Assembly (NCBI GenBank): GCA_945864585.1
Contig: CAMBCF010000023.1
Coordinates: forward strand, 1 to 51,303
Origin: Bordetella parapertussis
GTDB taxonomy: Bacteria; Pseudomonadota; Gammaproteobacteria; Burkholderiales; SG8-41
DNA: 51,303 nucleotides
Direction: 5' to 3'
Below the pieces are notes generated by a model. The model was not told where the DNA came from, did no database searches, and worked only from the letters and a program-made list of their open reading frames with translations. Positions 40,703 to 49,590 of the stretch are shown one piece after another. Made by a program: the position numbers and the translations under genes. How positions within the stretch are numbered: position 1 is the stretch's first letter; every line of letters starts with the position of its first letter.

Positions 40703-40978
40703 CTATGCCGTGGGCAGCGTGGCGAACTGCGTGTAGTTACCGGCGCCTTCGCTCACCACTATGCCGGTGACCGACGCCTTGGGTGGCCCGCGATGCGCGC
40801 GTACCAGCAAGGCCTCGATGTTTTCCGGCGTGCCTTGAATCATCGCCTCCACGCTGCCGTCAAGGCGGTTGCGCACCCAGCCAGTGATGAGGAACTGCGT
40901 GGCCTTGTAGGCCATGTAGTAGCGGTAGCCAACGCCCTGCACGCGGCCGCTGATGATTAGATGTTTGGTTATTACCAT
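40703..40978 (-). CDS. acyP: acylphosphatase
   Basis: This 91-aa ferredoxin-like enzyme hydrolyses acyl phosphates such as carbamoyl or acetyl phosphate. The catalytic arginine is Arg19 in IISGRVQGVGYRYYM and the catalytic asparagine is Asn37 in GWVRNRLDGSVEAMIQG. Length and order match the family. I chose the ATG at 40978 (MVITKHLIISG); an earlier TTG has no support. It lies next to the enolase-superfamily pseudogene on the same strand, with no functional link expected. Confidence 0.93.
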   Translation of the reverse strand: MVITKHLIISGRVQGVGYRYYMAYKATQFLITGWVRNRLDGSVEAMIQGTPENIEALLVRAHRGPPKASVTGIVVSEGAGNYTQFATLPTA

Positions 40979-41072
40979 AGGCAAGCGTGTGCACTGCGCG
41001 GGGGCGCTAGACGGTGAACCGTGGCGGATATTCTACAAGGCTTGCCGCGCGTCAAGCGCATGTGCGCTTTTC

Positions 41073-41094
41073 CCTCACACAGGTAGGTGTGAGG
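41073..41094. repeat. short palindrome at the truncated end of the enolase-superfamily gene
   Basis: CCTCACAC-AGGTAG-GTGTGAGG is a perfect 8-bp stem. The stop codon of the truncated gene is inside it, so the palindrome marks the deletion or insertion point. CCTCAC/GTGAGG recalls the heptamer units after apbC. Confidence 0.5.
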
Positions 41095-42016
41095 CAATCT
41101 GCGCTTCTTCGTGATGCGCCATCTGCACACCGGCGGTGGCGCATAACCCTGCAGCGCGCCGCCAGTCGGTGACGCCGCCGCCTTCGGACGCGTCGTAATT
41201 CACGTAATCCACCGCGCCGGCGTCGAGCAGCCGCCGCACACCCTGGCAGGAGATTTCACTCTGACCGGCGGTGACCGGTATGCGGATCGCTTTACGCACA
41301 CGAGCAATCATCGCGGCGTCGTCGTACCAATGGCAGGGTTCCTCGAACCAGGCGATGTGCAGATGCTCGATCAGGCGTGCGAAGCGAATCGCATCCTGCA
41401 CATTCCAGCCGCGGTTGGCATCGACGCAAAGCATGAAATCATTGCCGACAGCCTTGCGTGCCACGGAGACGCGTTTGGCGTCTTCTTCGGGTGTGAGGCC
41501 GCCCACCTTGAATTTGCAGCCCGCCATGCCGGCCCTGCGATAGGACTCGACTTCCTTGCCGAAGTCGGCGAGTTTCTTGCCCGGCATGTAGTAGCCGCCG
41601 ATGGAGATGATGGGCAGCGTGTCGCGATATCCGCCGAGCAACTGGCGCACGGATTTTCCAACCGACTTGCCGATCAGATCCTAGATCGCGCAATCCATCG
41701 CCGAGATCGCTTCCATCAAAACTTTGCGCTCGCCCTGCGCAATGGTGAGCGCGAACATCTTTTCCCAAATGCGCTCGTACTCGAAAATACGCATGTCTTT
41801 CACCAGCGGCAACAGCACCTCGTGTATCAGTCGCGCGATCTCTCCCGCATGCGCGCGGTTGTCGCCGTTGTCAACATTGCTGGTGAGGCCGTCCTGGGTG
41901 CGCAAGCGAGTGATGACCGTACTGCGCTTCAATACGTTATAGGTCGATCCGCCGAAATTTTGCGGCAGCGGGATGTCGATGGCGATGGCTACTACGCTTT
42001 GAATTTTCACCTGCAT
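41075..42016 (-). pseudogene. mandelate racemase / muconate lactonising enzyme (enolase superfamily), broken
   Basis: The frame begins MQVKIQSVVAIAIDIPLPQN FGG (ATG 42016), the enolase-superfamily N-terminal cap. It is stopped by TAG at 41678-41680 in AMDCAI-stop-DLIGKSVGKSVRQLLGG, where Trp (TGG) is expected. It then resumes with GCKFKVGG (Lys of the barrel), LCVDANRGWN and WFEEPCHW (metal ligands) and IPVTAGQSE. The 3' end is also cut: the protein ends at EAQIASHLPV within the palindrome 41073-41094, losing the last barrel strands. Both defects make it non-functional. The upstream AT-rich motif copy D lies 19 bases before the start. Confidence 0.87.
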
Positions 42017-42034
42017 GTCTTTACAATAAAGTCC

Positions 42035-42051
42035 ATAAAAACAGATACTTA
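42035..42051 (-). promoter_or_regulatory. AT-rich dispersed motif, copy D
   Basis: On the minus strand this is TAAGTATCTGTTTTTAT, one mismatch from copies A and B. It lies between the metG stop (42054) and the start of the enolase-superfamily pseudogene. Confidence 0.35.
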
Positions 42052-42053
42052 TA

Positions 42054-44840
42054 CTATTTTACCTTCATGCCGGGCTGCGCGCCGCTGTCGGGCGACAGGA
42101 GAAATATGCCGGGCGTTTCGCCCGAAGCGGTTTTGGCCGCGACATCGTTAGATGCGGCCAGCACCATGCCCTCCGACAGACCGAACTTCATCTTGCGTGG
42201 CGCGAGATTGGCGACGACCACCGTGTGTTTGCCGATCAGCGTGGCGGGGTCGTACGCCGACTTGATGCCGGCGAATACCTGACGCGTGCCGAGCGCGCCG
42301 ACATCGAGCGTGAGCTTCAATAATTTGTCCGCGCCTTCGACGTGTTCGGCGTTTACGATTTTCGCGATGCGCAGATCGACCTTGGCGAAGTCGTCAATCG
42401 TAATAGGCGCATCAGCGCCCGTACTTTTCCCCTCTCCCCCCGGGACAGGGGAAAGGGGTGAGGGAGGGTGTTTCGTAATCTGCGCATCAGCGCCCGTACT
42501 TTTCCCCTCTCCCCCCGGGAGAGGGGGTAGCGGTGAGGGAGAAGTTGACGGCGATTTTTCCATAAGTGTCATCCATAGTTTTTCCAAAACAGATTCCGTC
42601 TGCTGCAGCACATCGTTATTCCAGAATCTCAGCACTGCGATGCCGAGTTTCTCCAGGACTGTAGTTCGTGTTGCGTCACGTGCGGCTTGTTCCTGATGCT
42701 GCCCGCCATCGAGTTCAACGGCGAGCTTCAATTCGTGGCAATAAAAGTCGAGGATAAATTTCTTTCGGTCAGCTTCGACGGGATGTTGTCTGTGGAACTT
42801 GGCACCGGCCAGCCGCCGGTCGCGCAGAAGACGCCAGATCAACTGCTCGGCATCCGTTTGCTCCAACTGCAGCTTGCGTGCGAAGGCCAGCAGGTTATCC
42901 GGCACTGGCGGGTGTTTCAAAAACTTTCCCTCACCCCCGGCCGGCTCCGCCCCCCTCGCTTCGCTCTCCCCGGCGGGAGAGGGGGGCACACCCTGCGCTG
43001 GCGATACATCTTGCGTACGCCCGTTGGTTTTCTCCCTTCCCCCCACGGGGGAAGGGCCGGGGAGAGCAACGCGAGGGGGCGGAACGCGGGAAGCGGATTT
43101 GGCTGCCCGCAGATTTTCTGAATTGGCTTCGAACAACGCGTCGAGTTGCTTGGGATCGACGCGGGTCATCAAGGGTTTGAACTCTCCGAACTCATGTCCC
43201 GGAGGAAGAAAATTATCAAGATTCAACGGAAGTTCGAAATCATGCCATTCAAGCGCCCCGCACCTCAGGTATTTTTCCGCATCTGCCGCCAATGCAGGAA
43301 GTATCGGTTTCAGAAACAGCGTTAACGCCTTGAAACCCGCGATTGACGAAGCGCAGATTTGTGCAAGTTTTTCGCGGCTTGTGATATTTGTCGAGGCGTC
43401 CTTTGCCAGTGCCCAAGGCTTAAAGTCGTCGATATCTCCGTTGATAAAATCGGCAACTTCCATGGTCAATCGTGCGGCCTTCCCGAATTCACGTTCTTGA
43501 AACGCCTTCTGAATGTCGCCGCTCTTTTGGATGGCGAAAGTCAGCCCTTCAACAGGAATTGATATGCCGCCGATGTTGCTCCCCATCTGTATTTTGGGCA
43601 TCTGATTGCTGAAAAACTTCGCCAAAAATGGTGCGATCCGACTCGCAATATTCACATACTTCCCAATCAAATCACTATTCACCCGCGCCATGAAATCATC
43701 CGGGTTGAATTCGATGTCTTCGACTGAACCGTTGAGCTTCGCTGCGATGTAGTAACGCAGCCACTCCGGATTCATGCCGATGTCGAGATAACGCAGCGGG
43801 CTGATGCCGGTGCCACGCGACTTAGACATTTTTTCGCCGCCAACCTGGATGAAGCCGTGGACGTAAACGTGGTTTGGCGTTTTGTAGGGCGCGCCCGCGA
43901 ATTTAAGCATTGCCGGCCAGAACAGCGTATGGAAGTAAATAATGTCCTTGCCGATGAAATGAATTTGCTCAGTCGCGGGATCGGCCAAAAATTTCTCAAA
44001 GTCGATGCCCACACGTGCACAGTAGTTCTTGAAGCTGGCGAGATAGCCTATGGGGGCATCGAGCCACACGTAAAAATATTTTCCCGGCGCATCGGGAATC
44101 GGGATGCCGAAGTACGGCGCGTCGCGCGAGATATCCCAGTCGCCTAGCGCCTGATCATCCTTGCCTTCCAGCCATTCGCGCGCCTTGTTGGCGACCTGGG
44201 GTTGCAGGCGGCCTGGTTCGTCGAGCCACATGCGCAAAAATGCCGTGCATTTCTCGTCTGAGAGTTTGAAGAAATAATGATCCGACGTTTTCAACACTGG
44301 TGTCGCGCCGGAGAGTGTTGAGTAGGGATTTATCAGTTCCGTCGGGGCATACACCGAACTGCACGCTTCGCAGGCGTCACCGTACTGATCCTTCGCGTTG
44401 CATTTCGGGCATTCGCCTTTGATGTAACGGTCGGCGAGAAACATGCCTTTTACCGGGTCAAAGTGTTGCTCGACCGGCTTTTTATAAATCAGGCCCGCCT
44501 GGGTCAGCCGTCTGTAAATGTCCTGCGACAACTCGGTGTTCTCCGGCGATTCGGTGGAATGCCAGTTATCGAATTGGATGTGAAAACCGTCGAGGTAGCG
44601 CTGGCGGCCCGCCGCTATTTCTGCAACAAAAGCCTGTGGCGTCTTGCCGGCCTTTTCCGCTGCGATCATGATCGGTGCGCCGTGGGCGTCATCGGCGCCG
44701 CAGAAGTGCAATTCGTGCCCCTGCATACGCTGGAAACGCACCCAGATATCGGCCTGGATGTATTCCATTATGTGCCCGATGTGGAACGCGCCGTTCGCAT
44801 AGGGCAGGGCAGTGGTGACGAATAGGCGGCGCTGGGTCAT
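42054..44840 (-). CDS. metG: methionyl-tRNA synthetase with an in-frame DUF559 domain insert
   Basis: Started at ATG 44840 ([20 protein letters not shown]) the product has 928 residues, well above the usual 680-700. Order: class I Rossmann core with HIGH at 20-23, zinc knuckle [22 protein letters not shown] at about 337-341 ([12 protein letters not shown]), helical anticodon domain to about 580, then a Pro/Gly/Glu-rich repeat-encoded stretch, a full DUF559 domain (about 641-762), a second repeat stretch, and the Trbp111-like tRNA-binding domain ([20 protein letters not shown] to the end). No stop or frameshift interrupts it. It charges tRNA-Met; the insert sits in a linker known to tolerate length change. 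apbC is divergent, 141 bases away. Confidence 0.93.
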   Translation of the reverse strand: MTQRRLFVTTALPYANGAFHIGHIMEYIQADIWVRFQRMQGHELHFCGADDAHGAPIMIAAEKAGKTPQAFVAEIAAGRQRYLDGFHIQFDNWHSTESPENTELSQDIYRRLTQAGLIYKKPVEQHFDPVKGMFLADRYIKGECPKCNAKDQYGDACEACSSVYAPTELINPYSTLSGATPVLKTSDHYFFKLSDEKCTAFLRMWLDEPGRLQPQVANKAREWLEGKDDQALGDWDISRDAPYFGIPIPDAPGKYFYVWLDAPIGYLASFKNYCARVGIDFEKFLADPATEQIHFIGKDIIYFHTLFWPAMLKFAGAPYKTPNHVYVHGFIQVGGEKMSKSRGTGISPLRYLDIGMNPEWLRYYIAAKLNGSVEDIEFNPDDFMARVNSDLIGKYVNIASRIAPFLAKFFSNQMPKIQMGSNIGGISIPVEGLTFAIQKSGDIQKAFQEREFGKAARLTMEVADFINGDIDDFKPWALAKDASTNITSREKLAQICASSIAGFKALTLFLKPILPALAADAEKYLRCGALEWHDFELPLNLDNFLPPGHEFGEFKPLMTRVDPKQLDALFEANSENLRAAKSASRVPPPRVALPGPSPVGGREKTNGRTQDVSPAQGVPPSPAGESEARGAEPAGGEGKFLKHPPVPDNLLAFARKLQLEQTDAEQLIWRLLRDRRLAGAKFHRQHPVEADRKKFILDFYCHELKLAVELDGGQHQEQAARDATRTTVLEKLGIAVLRFWNNDVLQQTESVLEKLWMTLMEKSPSTSPSPLPPLPGGEGKSTGADAQITKHPPSPLSPVPGGEGKSTGADAPITIDDFAKVDLRIAKIVNAEHVEGADKLLKLTLDVGALGTRQVFAGIKSAYDPATLIGKHTVVVANLAPRKMKFGLSEGMVLAASNDVAAKTASGETPGIFLLSPDSGAQPGMKVK
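42401..42550. repeat. 75-bp in-frame tandem duplication with palindromes in metG
   Basis: The segments starting TAATAGGCGCATCAGCGCCC (42401) and TAATCTGCGCATCAGCGCCC (42476) are nearly identical for about 50 bases, a period of exactly 75 bases or 25 codons. They encode [14 protein letters not shown] and [14 protein letters not shown]. Each unit contains the CCCCTCTCCC hairpin. Confidence 0.85.
42401..43095 (-). mobile_element. DUF559 nuclease-domain cassette with flanking hairpins inside metG
   Basis: Between the MetRS anticodon domain and tRNA-binding domain lie about 230 extra codons. The centre (about 42557-42918) is a DUF559/Vsr-like domain: [55 protein letters not shown] and [20 protein letters not shown]. 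The D...E-x-D-G-G-Q-H core of the PD-(D/E)xK nuclease is present. Upstream flank: hairpin CCCTTCCCCC-CAC-GGGGGAAGGG (43034-43056) and one near 42970. Downstream flank: CCCCTCTCCC-CCC-GGGAGAGGGG (42504-42526) and an imperfect copy at 42429-42451, forming a 75-bp direct duplication (from 42401 and 42476). All are in frame. Element status is inferred from the flanks. Confidence 0.72.
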
Positions 44841-44981
44841 GGGCTGTTGCAAAACCGCTGCTAAAGACTTGAATTGTAACAAATCCGGCACTTATTCCCT
44901 CACTGTAAATCACACTTGTGCGGCAAATCTGATTACAATTCCGCCCTCACTACAGATCACCGCAAACCGGAACACACTCAC

Positions 44982-46070
44982 ATGGCCATCACCGAACAGC
45001 AGGTCAAAGACTTACTGCAAACGCTCGTCGATCCCAACACGCACAAGGATTACGTTACCAGCAAATCCGCGCGCAACATCAAGCTGGACGGCAACAATGT
45101 GTCGCTCGATGTGCAACTGGGTTATCCGGCGAAAAGCCAGTTGGCTCCGATACGCGATGAAATTACGGCGAAGTTGAAGACACTGGCGGGCGTTGGCAAC
45201 GTCAGCGTCAACGTCACCATGAATATCATCAAGCATGCGGTGCAGCGCGGCGTGAAGCTGGTGCCGGGTGTGAAGAACATCATCGCGGTGGCGTCGGGCA
45301 AAGGCGGTGTGGGCAAAAGCACAACCGCCGTCAATCTTGCGCTGGCACTGGCGGCCGAGGGCGCAAACGTCGGCGTGCTGGATGCCGATATCTATGGTCC
45401 GTCGCAACCGATGATGCTGGGCATCAAGGGCAAGCCGGTGAGCAAGGACAACAAGTCGCTGGAGCCGATGGAAGGGCACGGCATCCAGGCAATGTCTATC
45501 GGTTTCATGATCGACATCGAAACACCGATGGTGTGGCGCGGCCCGATGGTGACGCAGGCGCTGGAGCAACTGCTCAACGAAACCAAATGGCGCGATGTGG
45601 ATTACCTGATCGTCGATCTGCCGCCGGGCACCGGCGACATCCAGCTTACGCTGGCGCAGCGTGTGCCGGTGACCGGCGCGATTATCGTCACCACGCCGCA
45701 GGATATTGCCCTGATAGACGCGCGCAAAGGCTTTAAAATGTTCGAGAAGGTGAGCATTCCCATACTCGGCATTGTGGAAAACATGTCGCTGCACGTGTGC
45801 TCGAACTGCGGGCACGAAGAACGCATTTTCGGCGAAGGCGGCGGCGCCAAGATGGGTAAGGACTACGACCTCGAATTGCTGGGCTCGTTGCCGCTGGACA
45901 TTCGGATTCGTGAACAAGCCGATTCCGGCACGCCCACCGTGGTGGCCGATCCGGATAGCCGCGCTGCGCAAATCTACAAACAAATCGCGCGTCGCGTGGC
46001 GGTAAAAATCGCCGACAAGCAACAGGATCACTCGTCTATGTTTCCGAAGATCGTGGTGCAAAATACGTGA
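44982..46070 (+). CDS. apbC: Mrp/ApbC-type iron-sulfur cluster carrier ATPase
   Basis: This 362-aa protein has an N-terminal MIP18/DUF59-like domain (about 1-90, with VNVTMN) and a P-loop domain with the deviant Walker A ASGKGGVGKSTTAVNLALAL (Lys107 and Lys112), VLDADIYGPSQPMMLG, VIVDLPPGTGD-type Walker B, and the cluster-binding CSNC at Cys273 and Cys276 in VCSNCGHEERIFGEGGG. It binds and transfers Fe-S clusters in the cytosol. I chose ATG 44982 (MAITEQQVKDLLQTLV). A TACAAT at 44934-44939 is a candidate -10 with no clear -35. The TGA stop is the first unit of the heptamer array at 46067. Confidence 0.95.
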   Translation: MAITEQQVKDLLQTLVDPNTHKDYVTSKSARNIKLDGNNVSLDVQLGYPAKSQLAPIRDEITAKLKTLAGVGNVSVNVTMNIIKHAVQRGVKLVPGVKNIIAVASGKGGVGKSTTAVNLALALAAEGANVGVLDADIYGPSQPMMLGIKGKPVSKDNKSLEPMEGHGIQAMSIGFMIDIETPMVWRGPMVTQALEQLLNETKWRDVDYLIVDLPPGTGDIQLTLAQRVPVTGAIIVTTPQDIALIDARKGFKMFEKVSIPILGIVENMSLHVCSNCGHEERIFGEGGGAKMGKDYDLELLGSLPLDIRIREQADSGTPTVVADPDSRAAQIYKQIARRVAVKIADKQQDHSSMFPKIVVQNT

Positions 46071-46202
46071 GGCGTGAGGCGTGAGGCGTTAGGCGTGAGG
46101 CGTAACCTCGAACCGCCGGCGGTGCGCCACCGGCCCGCAGGTTTTGCCCCTCACGCCTCACGCTTCACCCCTCACCCCTCACCCCTCACCCCTCACCCCT
46201 CA
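46067..46202. repeat. facing heptamer arrays (GTGAGGC)n and (CCTCACC)n after apbC
   Basis: Five heptamers follow from 46067: GTGAGGC three times, GTTAGGC, GTGAGGC. After a 47-base spacer, eight complementary-type heptamers run to about 46202: CCTCACG twice, CTTCACC, CCTCACC four times, CCTCACG. The facing arrays could pair in a long stem. The apbC stop TGA (46068-46070) is inside the first unit. The spacer holds a GC-rich inverted repeat, CCGCCGGCGG. Confidence 0.9.
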
Positions 46203-46326
46203 CGACAAACCGCGTGGCGCAGCCGCAACATCGCGCGAAAAATCTTTGAACTGCAAGCGTTTTCTTGGTGGTCGCGCCTTATAATCCGCCGCATTGGCCG
46301 TATGCCCCAGCGGCCGGGAGAAACGC

Positions 46327-48567
46327 ATGAAATTTCGCTTCCCCGTCATCATCATCGATGAGGATTTCCGCTCCGAAAACGTGAGCGGCCTCGGCATCCG
46401 TGCGCTGGCCAAAGCCATCGAGGAAGAAGGCCTGGAAGTGCTGGGCGTCACCAGCTATGGCGACCTGTCGTCGTTCGCGCAACAGCAAAGCCGCGCCTCG
46501 GCGTTTATTCTGTCGGTGGACGATGAGGAGTTTTTGGCTGAGCAAGCCGTCGCCACCATTGCTGGGTTGCGTGGTTTTGTCGAGGAGATTCGTTTTCGCA
46601 ATGCCGATATCCCGATTTTTCTGTACGGCGAAACCAAAACCTCGCGCCACATCCCGAACAACGTGCTGCGTGAGCTGCACGGCTTCATTCACATGTTCGA
46701 GGATACGCCGGAGTTCGTGGCGCGCTCTATCGTGCGCGAGACGCGCTCGTATCTCGACGGCCTGGCGCCGCCGTTCTTTAGAGCGTTGACACACTACGCA
46801 CAGGATGGCTCGTATTCGTGGCACTGTCCGGGACATTCGGGCGGCGTGGCGTTTCTGAAAAGCCCGGTGGGGCACATGTTCCACCAGTTTTTCGGCGAGA
46901 ACATGCTGCGCGCCGACGTGTGCAATGCAGTGGACGAACTCGGCCAGTTGCTCGATCACTCGGGCCCGGTGGCGGCCTCCGAGCGCAACGCCGCGCGCAT
47001 TTTTAATTGCGATCATCTGTTCTTTGTCACCAACGGCACCTCCACCTCGAACAAGATTGTGTGGCATTCGACGGTGGCGCCGGGTGACGTGGTGATAGTC
47101 GATCGCAACTGCCACGTGTCGATTTTGCACGCGATCACCATGACCGGCGCGATTCCGGTGTTCCTGATGCCCACGCGCAATCACTTCGGCATCATCGGGC
47201 CGATTCCGCTGGATGAATTCAAGTGGGAAAACATCGAGAAAAAAATCAAGGCGCATCCGTTTGCCAGCAAAGCCAACACCAAGCCGCGGGTGTTGACCCT
47301 CACGCAAAGCACCTACGACGGCATTGTTTACAACGTGGATACGTTAAAAGAAATGCTCGACGGCCATGTCGATACGCTGCACTTTGACGAGGCGTGGCTG
47401 CCGCACGCCACCTTTCACGAGTTTTACAAAGGCATGCATGCCATCGGGCGCGAGCGGCCGCTGTGCAAGGAATCGATGGTATTTTCCACGCAATCCACAC
47501 ACAAGTTGCTGGCGGGCTTGTCGCAGGCCTCGCAAATTCTGGTGCAGGACAGTCAGAAGCGCAAGCTTGATCAGCACACCTTCAATGAAGCGTATTTGAT
47601 GCACACCTCCACTTCGCCGCAATACGCGATCATCGCTTCGTGCGACGTGGCGGCGGCAATGATGGAGCCGCCCGGCGGCTCGGCACTGGTGGAGGAATCG
47701 ATACTCGAGGCGCTGGATTTCCGCCGCGCCATGCGCAAGATCGACGCCGAATTCGGCAAGGACTGGTGGTTCAAGGTGTGGGGGCCGGAGCGGCTCGCCG
47801 ATGAGGGTATCGGCAATCGCGACGACTGGATGTTGCGCGCCAACGAGCGCTGGCACGGATTTGGCAATCTCGCGCCAGGCTTCAACATGCTCGACCCGAT
47901 CAAATCCACGGTGATCACGCCAGGGCTGGATGTTACCGGGCGCTTCGCCAGGACCGGCATACCCGCCGCGGTAGTGACCAAGTATCTCGCCGAGAACGGC
48001 ATTATTGTGGAGAAGACCGGTCTGTATTCTTTTTTCATCATGTTCACCATCGGTATTACCAAGGGCCGCTGGAACACGCTGGTCACCGAGTTGCAGCAGT
48101 TCAAGGACGATTACGCAGGCAACAAGCCACTGTGGCGCTTGCTGCCGGACTTCGTGGCCAAGTATCCGCAATACGAAAAGACCGGCTTGCGCGATTTGTG
48201 CGATCAGATTCACGAAGTCTACAAAGCCAATGACGTGGCGCGGCTTACCACCGAAATGTATTTGTCGGACATGCAGCCCGCGATGCCGCCGGCGCAAGCA
48301 TGGTCGCGCATGGCGCATCGTGAAATCGAGCGGGTGGAGATTGATCAGCTCGAAGGCCGCGTGACAAGTTCGTTGCTCACGCCTTACCCGCCGGGCATAC
48401 CCTTGCTGATACCCGGCGAACGCTTCAACGCCACCATCGTGCGCTTTTTGAAATTCGCACGCGATTTCAACCAGAAGTTTCCCGGTTTCGAGACCGACAT
48501 TCATGGGCTGGTCAAGGAGAACGGGGATAAGGTGTTGCGTTATTACGTCGATTGCGTGGTGGCGTAG
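46327..48567 (+). CDS. Arg/Lys/Orn decarboxylase (fold type I PLP enzyme)
   Basis: This 746-aa enzyme has the N-terminal wing (response-regulator-like) domain beginning KFRFPVIIIDEDFRSENVSG, the PLP domain with WHCPGHSGGVAFLKSPVG, FFVTNGTSTSNKIVWHSTV, DEAWLPHATFH and the PLP lysine Lys393 in STQSTHKLLAGLSQASQ, and the C-terminal domain ending PGFETDIHGLVKENGDKVLR. It decarboxylates a basic amino acid to a polyamine precursor. Length and WHGF-type substrate loop match the AdiA/LdcC/SpeF group; arginine or lysine is more likely than ornithine but not decided. ATG 46327 is preceded by GGGAGAAACGC. A terminator follows at once. Confidence 0.92.
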   Translation: MKFRFPVIIIDEDFRSENVSGLGIRALAKAIEEEGLEVLGVTSYGDLSSFAQQQSRASAFILSVDDEEFLAEQAVATIAGLRGFVEEIRFRNADIPIFLYGETKTSRHIPNNVLRELHGFIHMFEDTPEFVARSIVRETRSYLDGLAPPFFRALTHYAQDGSYSWHCPGHSGGVAFLKSPVGHMFHQFFGENMLRADVCNAVDELGQLLDHSGPVAASERNAARIFNCDHLFFVTNGTSTSNKIVWHSTVAPGDVVIVDRNCHVSILHAITMTGAIPVFLMPTRNHFGIIGPIPLDEFKWENIEKKIKAHPFASKANTKPRVLTLTQSTYDGIVYNVDTLKEMLDGHVDTLHFDEAWLPHATFHEFYKGMHAIGRERPLCKESMVFSTQSTHKLLAGLSQASQILVQDSQKRKLDQHTFNEAYLMHTSTSPQYAIIASCDVAAAMMEPPGGSALVEESILEALDFRRAMRKIDAEFGKDWWFKVWGPERLADEGIGNRDDWMLRANERWHGFGNLAPGFNMLDPIKSTVITPGLDVTGRFARTGIPAAVVTKYLAENGIIVEKTGLYSFFIMFTIGITKGRWNTLVTELQQFKDDYAGNKPLWRLLPDFVAKYPQYEKTGLRDLCDQIHEVYKANDVARLTTEMYLSDMQPAMPPAQAWSRMAHREIERVEIDQLEGRVTSSLLTPYPPGIPLLIPGERFNATIVRFLKFARDFNQKFPGFETDIHGLVKENGDKVLRYYVDCVVA

Positions 48568-48589
48568 CCTGATTCAGAAGGCTTTTTTT
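48566..48589 (+). terminator. factor-independent terminator of the decarboxylase gene
   Basis: AGCCT (48566-48570) pairs with AGGCT (48579-48583) and is followed by TTTTTTT. The stem begins in the TAG stop. The stem is short (5 bp), so strength is uncertain. Confidence 0.6.
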
Positions 48590-48653
48590 GACTTTGTGTG
48601 GTAATTCACCGACCATGCAAGTGTCTTAGCTCATCCGATAGGCGGGACAGCTC

Positions 48654-49535
48654 GTGCAGCGTATCTATCTGTTTTTATTGCTTTTTTTGTCCAGCGCCTG
48701 GGCCTGCGCCCAGTCCGCGCCGGAGCTTGCACAGGCGCGTAATCTGCTGCGCTCCGATCAGCGCACGGCAGATAATTTTCTGTCACTCGGCGGCGGCGGC
48801 GGCGGTGAAGTGTCTTATGCGCTGAGCACGAACACCTCGCTGTTCGCGGGCGGCGATGCGCGATTGCGCTTTAATCAACACGCCGATACCTTCAACGCCA
48901 ACCAGTTCGATGCGCGCGGCGCTGTGCAGTATGCGTTCAGCGCGGCGAGTCTGCTGCGCGCGTCGCTAGCGCACCAGCAGTACTACCTTGATAACATGAA
49001 TTACCGGGACACCTCCGGCCTCAATCTCGAATGGCGGCAGGCGCTGTCCGGCACCCAGCAGTTTTCGTTGTTTGGCGCGGGTAACCGTGCGCGCTACCAG
49101 GACGCCGCGCAATTCGCCAACGATACCAACCTCACGCTGCTCGGTGTGGGCTTTACGCAGGTGCTGAATGCGGCCCAGCGCACGACATTTTCAGTAAGCG
49201 CGGTCGCAGGTTACGAGCGCGATGTCGGCCAGCGCATCGACGGCGACCGCAAGCTTTATGGCCTGCGCCTGGGCGGGCAAACCGGCTGGGGTGACAACAT
49301 TGACGTCTATGCCTCGGCGGGTTATCAGCCCAGCCGCTTTCAATCGCGTAATCTTGTGTTTAATGAACAGCGTGCCGACACCCAGAGTGATGCCGTGTTC
49401 GGTGTGCTGTGGCGCATTGACCGAGTGTGGAATCTGCGCCCGCAGCTGAGCTACACGCGCAATGCGTCGAATATCGATATCAATGCGTTTAGCCGCTATG
49501 AAGCATCGCTGATGCTGCGGAGGGAGTTTAAGTGA
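48654..49535 (+). CDS. outer-membrane beta-barrel protein, Slam/DUF560-like, unusually short
   Basis: This 293-aa protein starts at GTG 48654 after GCGGGACAG, with signal peptide MQRIYLFLLLFLSSAWACAQ. The rest is alternating polar/hydrophobic strands with aromatic girdles: GGEVSYALSTNTSLFAGGDA, LRASLAHQQYYLDNMNY, LSGTQQFSLFGAGNRARYQD and WNLRPQLSYTRNASNIDINA F, ending in SLMLRREFK. About 14 strands can be marked. Related proteins (surface-lipoprotein-assembly-modifier type) carry about 150 TPR residues between signal and barrel; here APELAQARNLL leads straight into DNFLSLGGGGGG, so the TPR part may have been lost in frame. Function unknown. Confidence 0.7.
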   Translation: MQRIYLFLLLFLSSAWACAQSAPELAQARNLLRSDQRTADNFLSLGGGGGGEVSYALSTNTSLFAGGDARLRFNQHADTFNANQFDARGAVQYAFSAASLLRASLAHQQYYLDNMNYRDTSGLNLEWRQALSGTQQFSLFGAGNRARYQDAAQFANDTNLTLLGVGFTQVLNAAQRTTFSVSAVAGYERDVGQRIDGDRKLYGLRLGGQTGWGDNIDVYASAGYQPSRFQSRNLVFNEQRADTQSDAVFGVLWRIDRVWNLRPQLSYTRNASNIDINAFSRYEASLMLRREFK

Positions 49536-49590
49536 TGTTTTTTAACAGCAAATTGTGACCGGCGCAGTGGCCGTCAAATAAGGCGCCGCG

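Noticed and set aside
22976-42016. Amber recoding (TAG read as an amino acid), suggested by TAG stops in the Fic and enolase-superfamily genes
   Set aside because: The affected genes carry other lesions (missing ends), other broken genes have TAA and TGA, the replaced residues differ (Gln and Trp), and thyA ends with TAG at the right place.
42557-42918. DUF559 as a separate gene overlapping metG
   Set aside because: The frame is continuous with metG on both sides, there is no stop before or after the domain, and the C-terminal MetRS domain follows in the same frame.
46067-46202. CRISPR-like array after apbC
   Set aside because: The units are 7 bases long and directly adjoining with no spacers, so they are simple heptamer repeats, not CRISPR.
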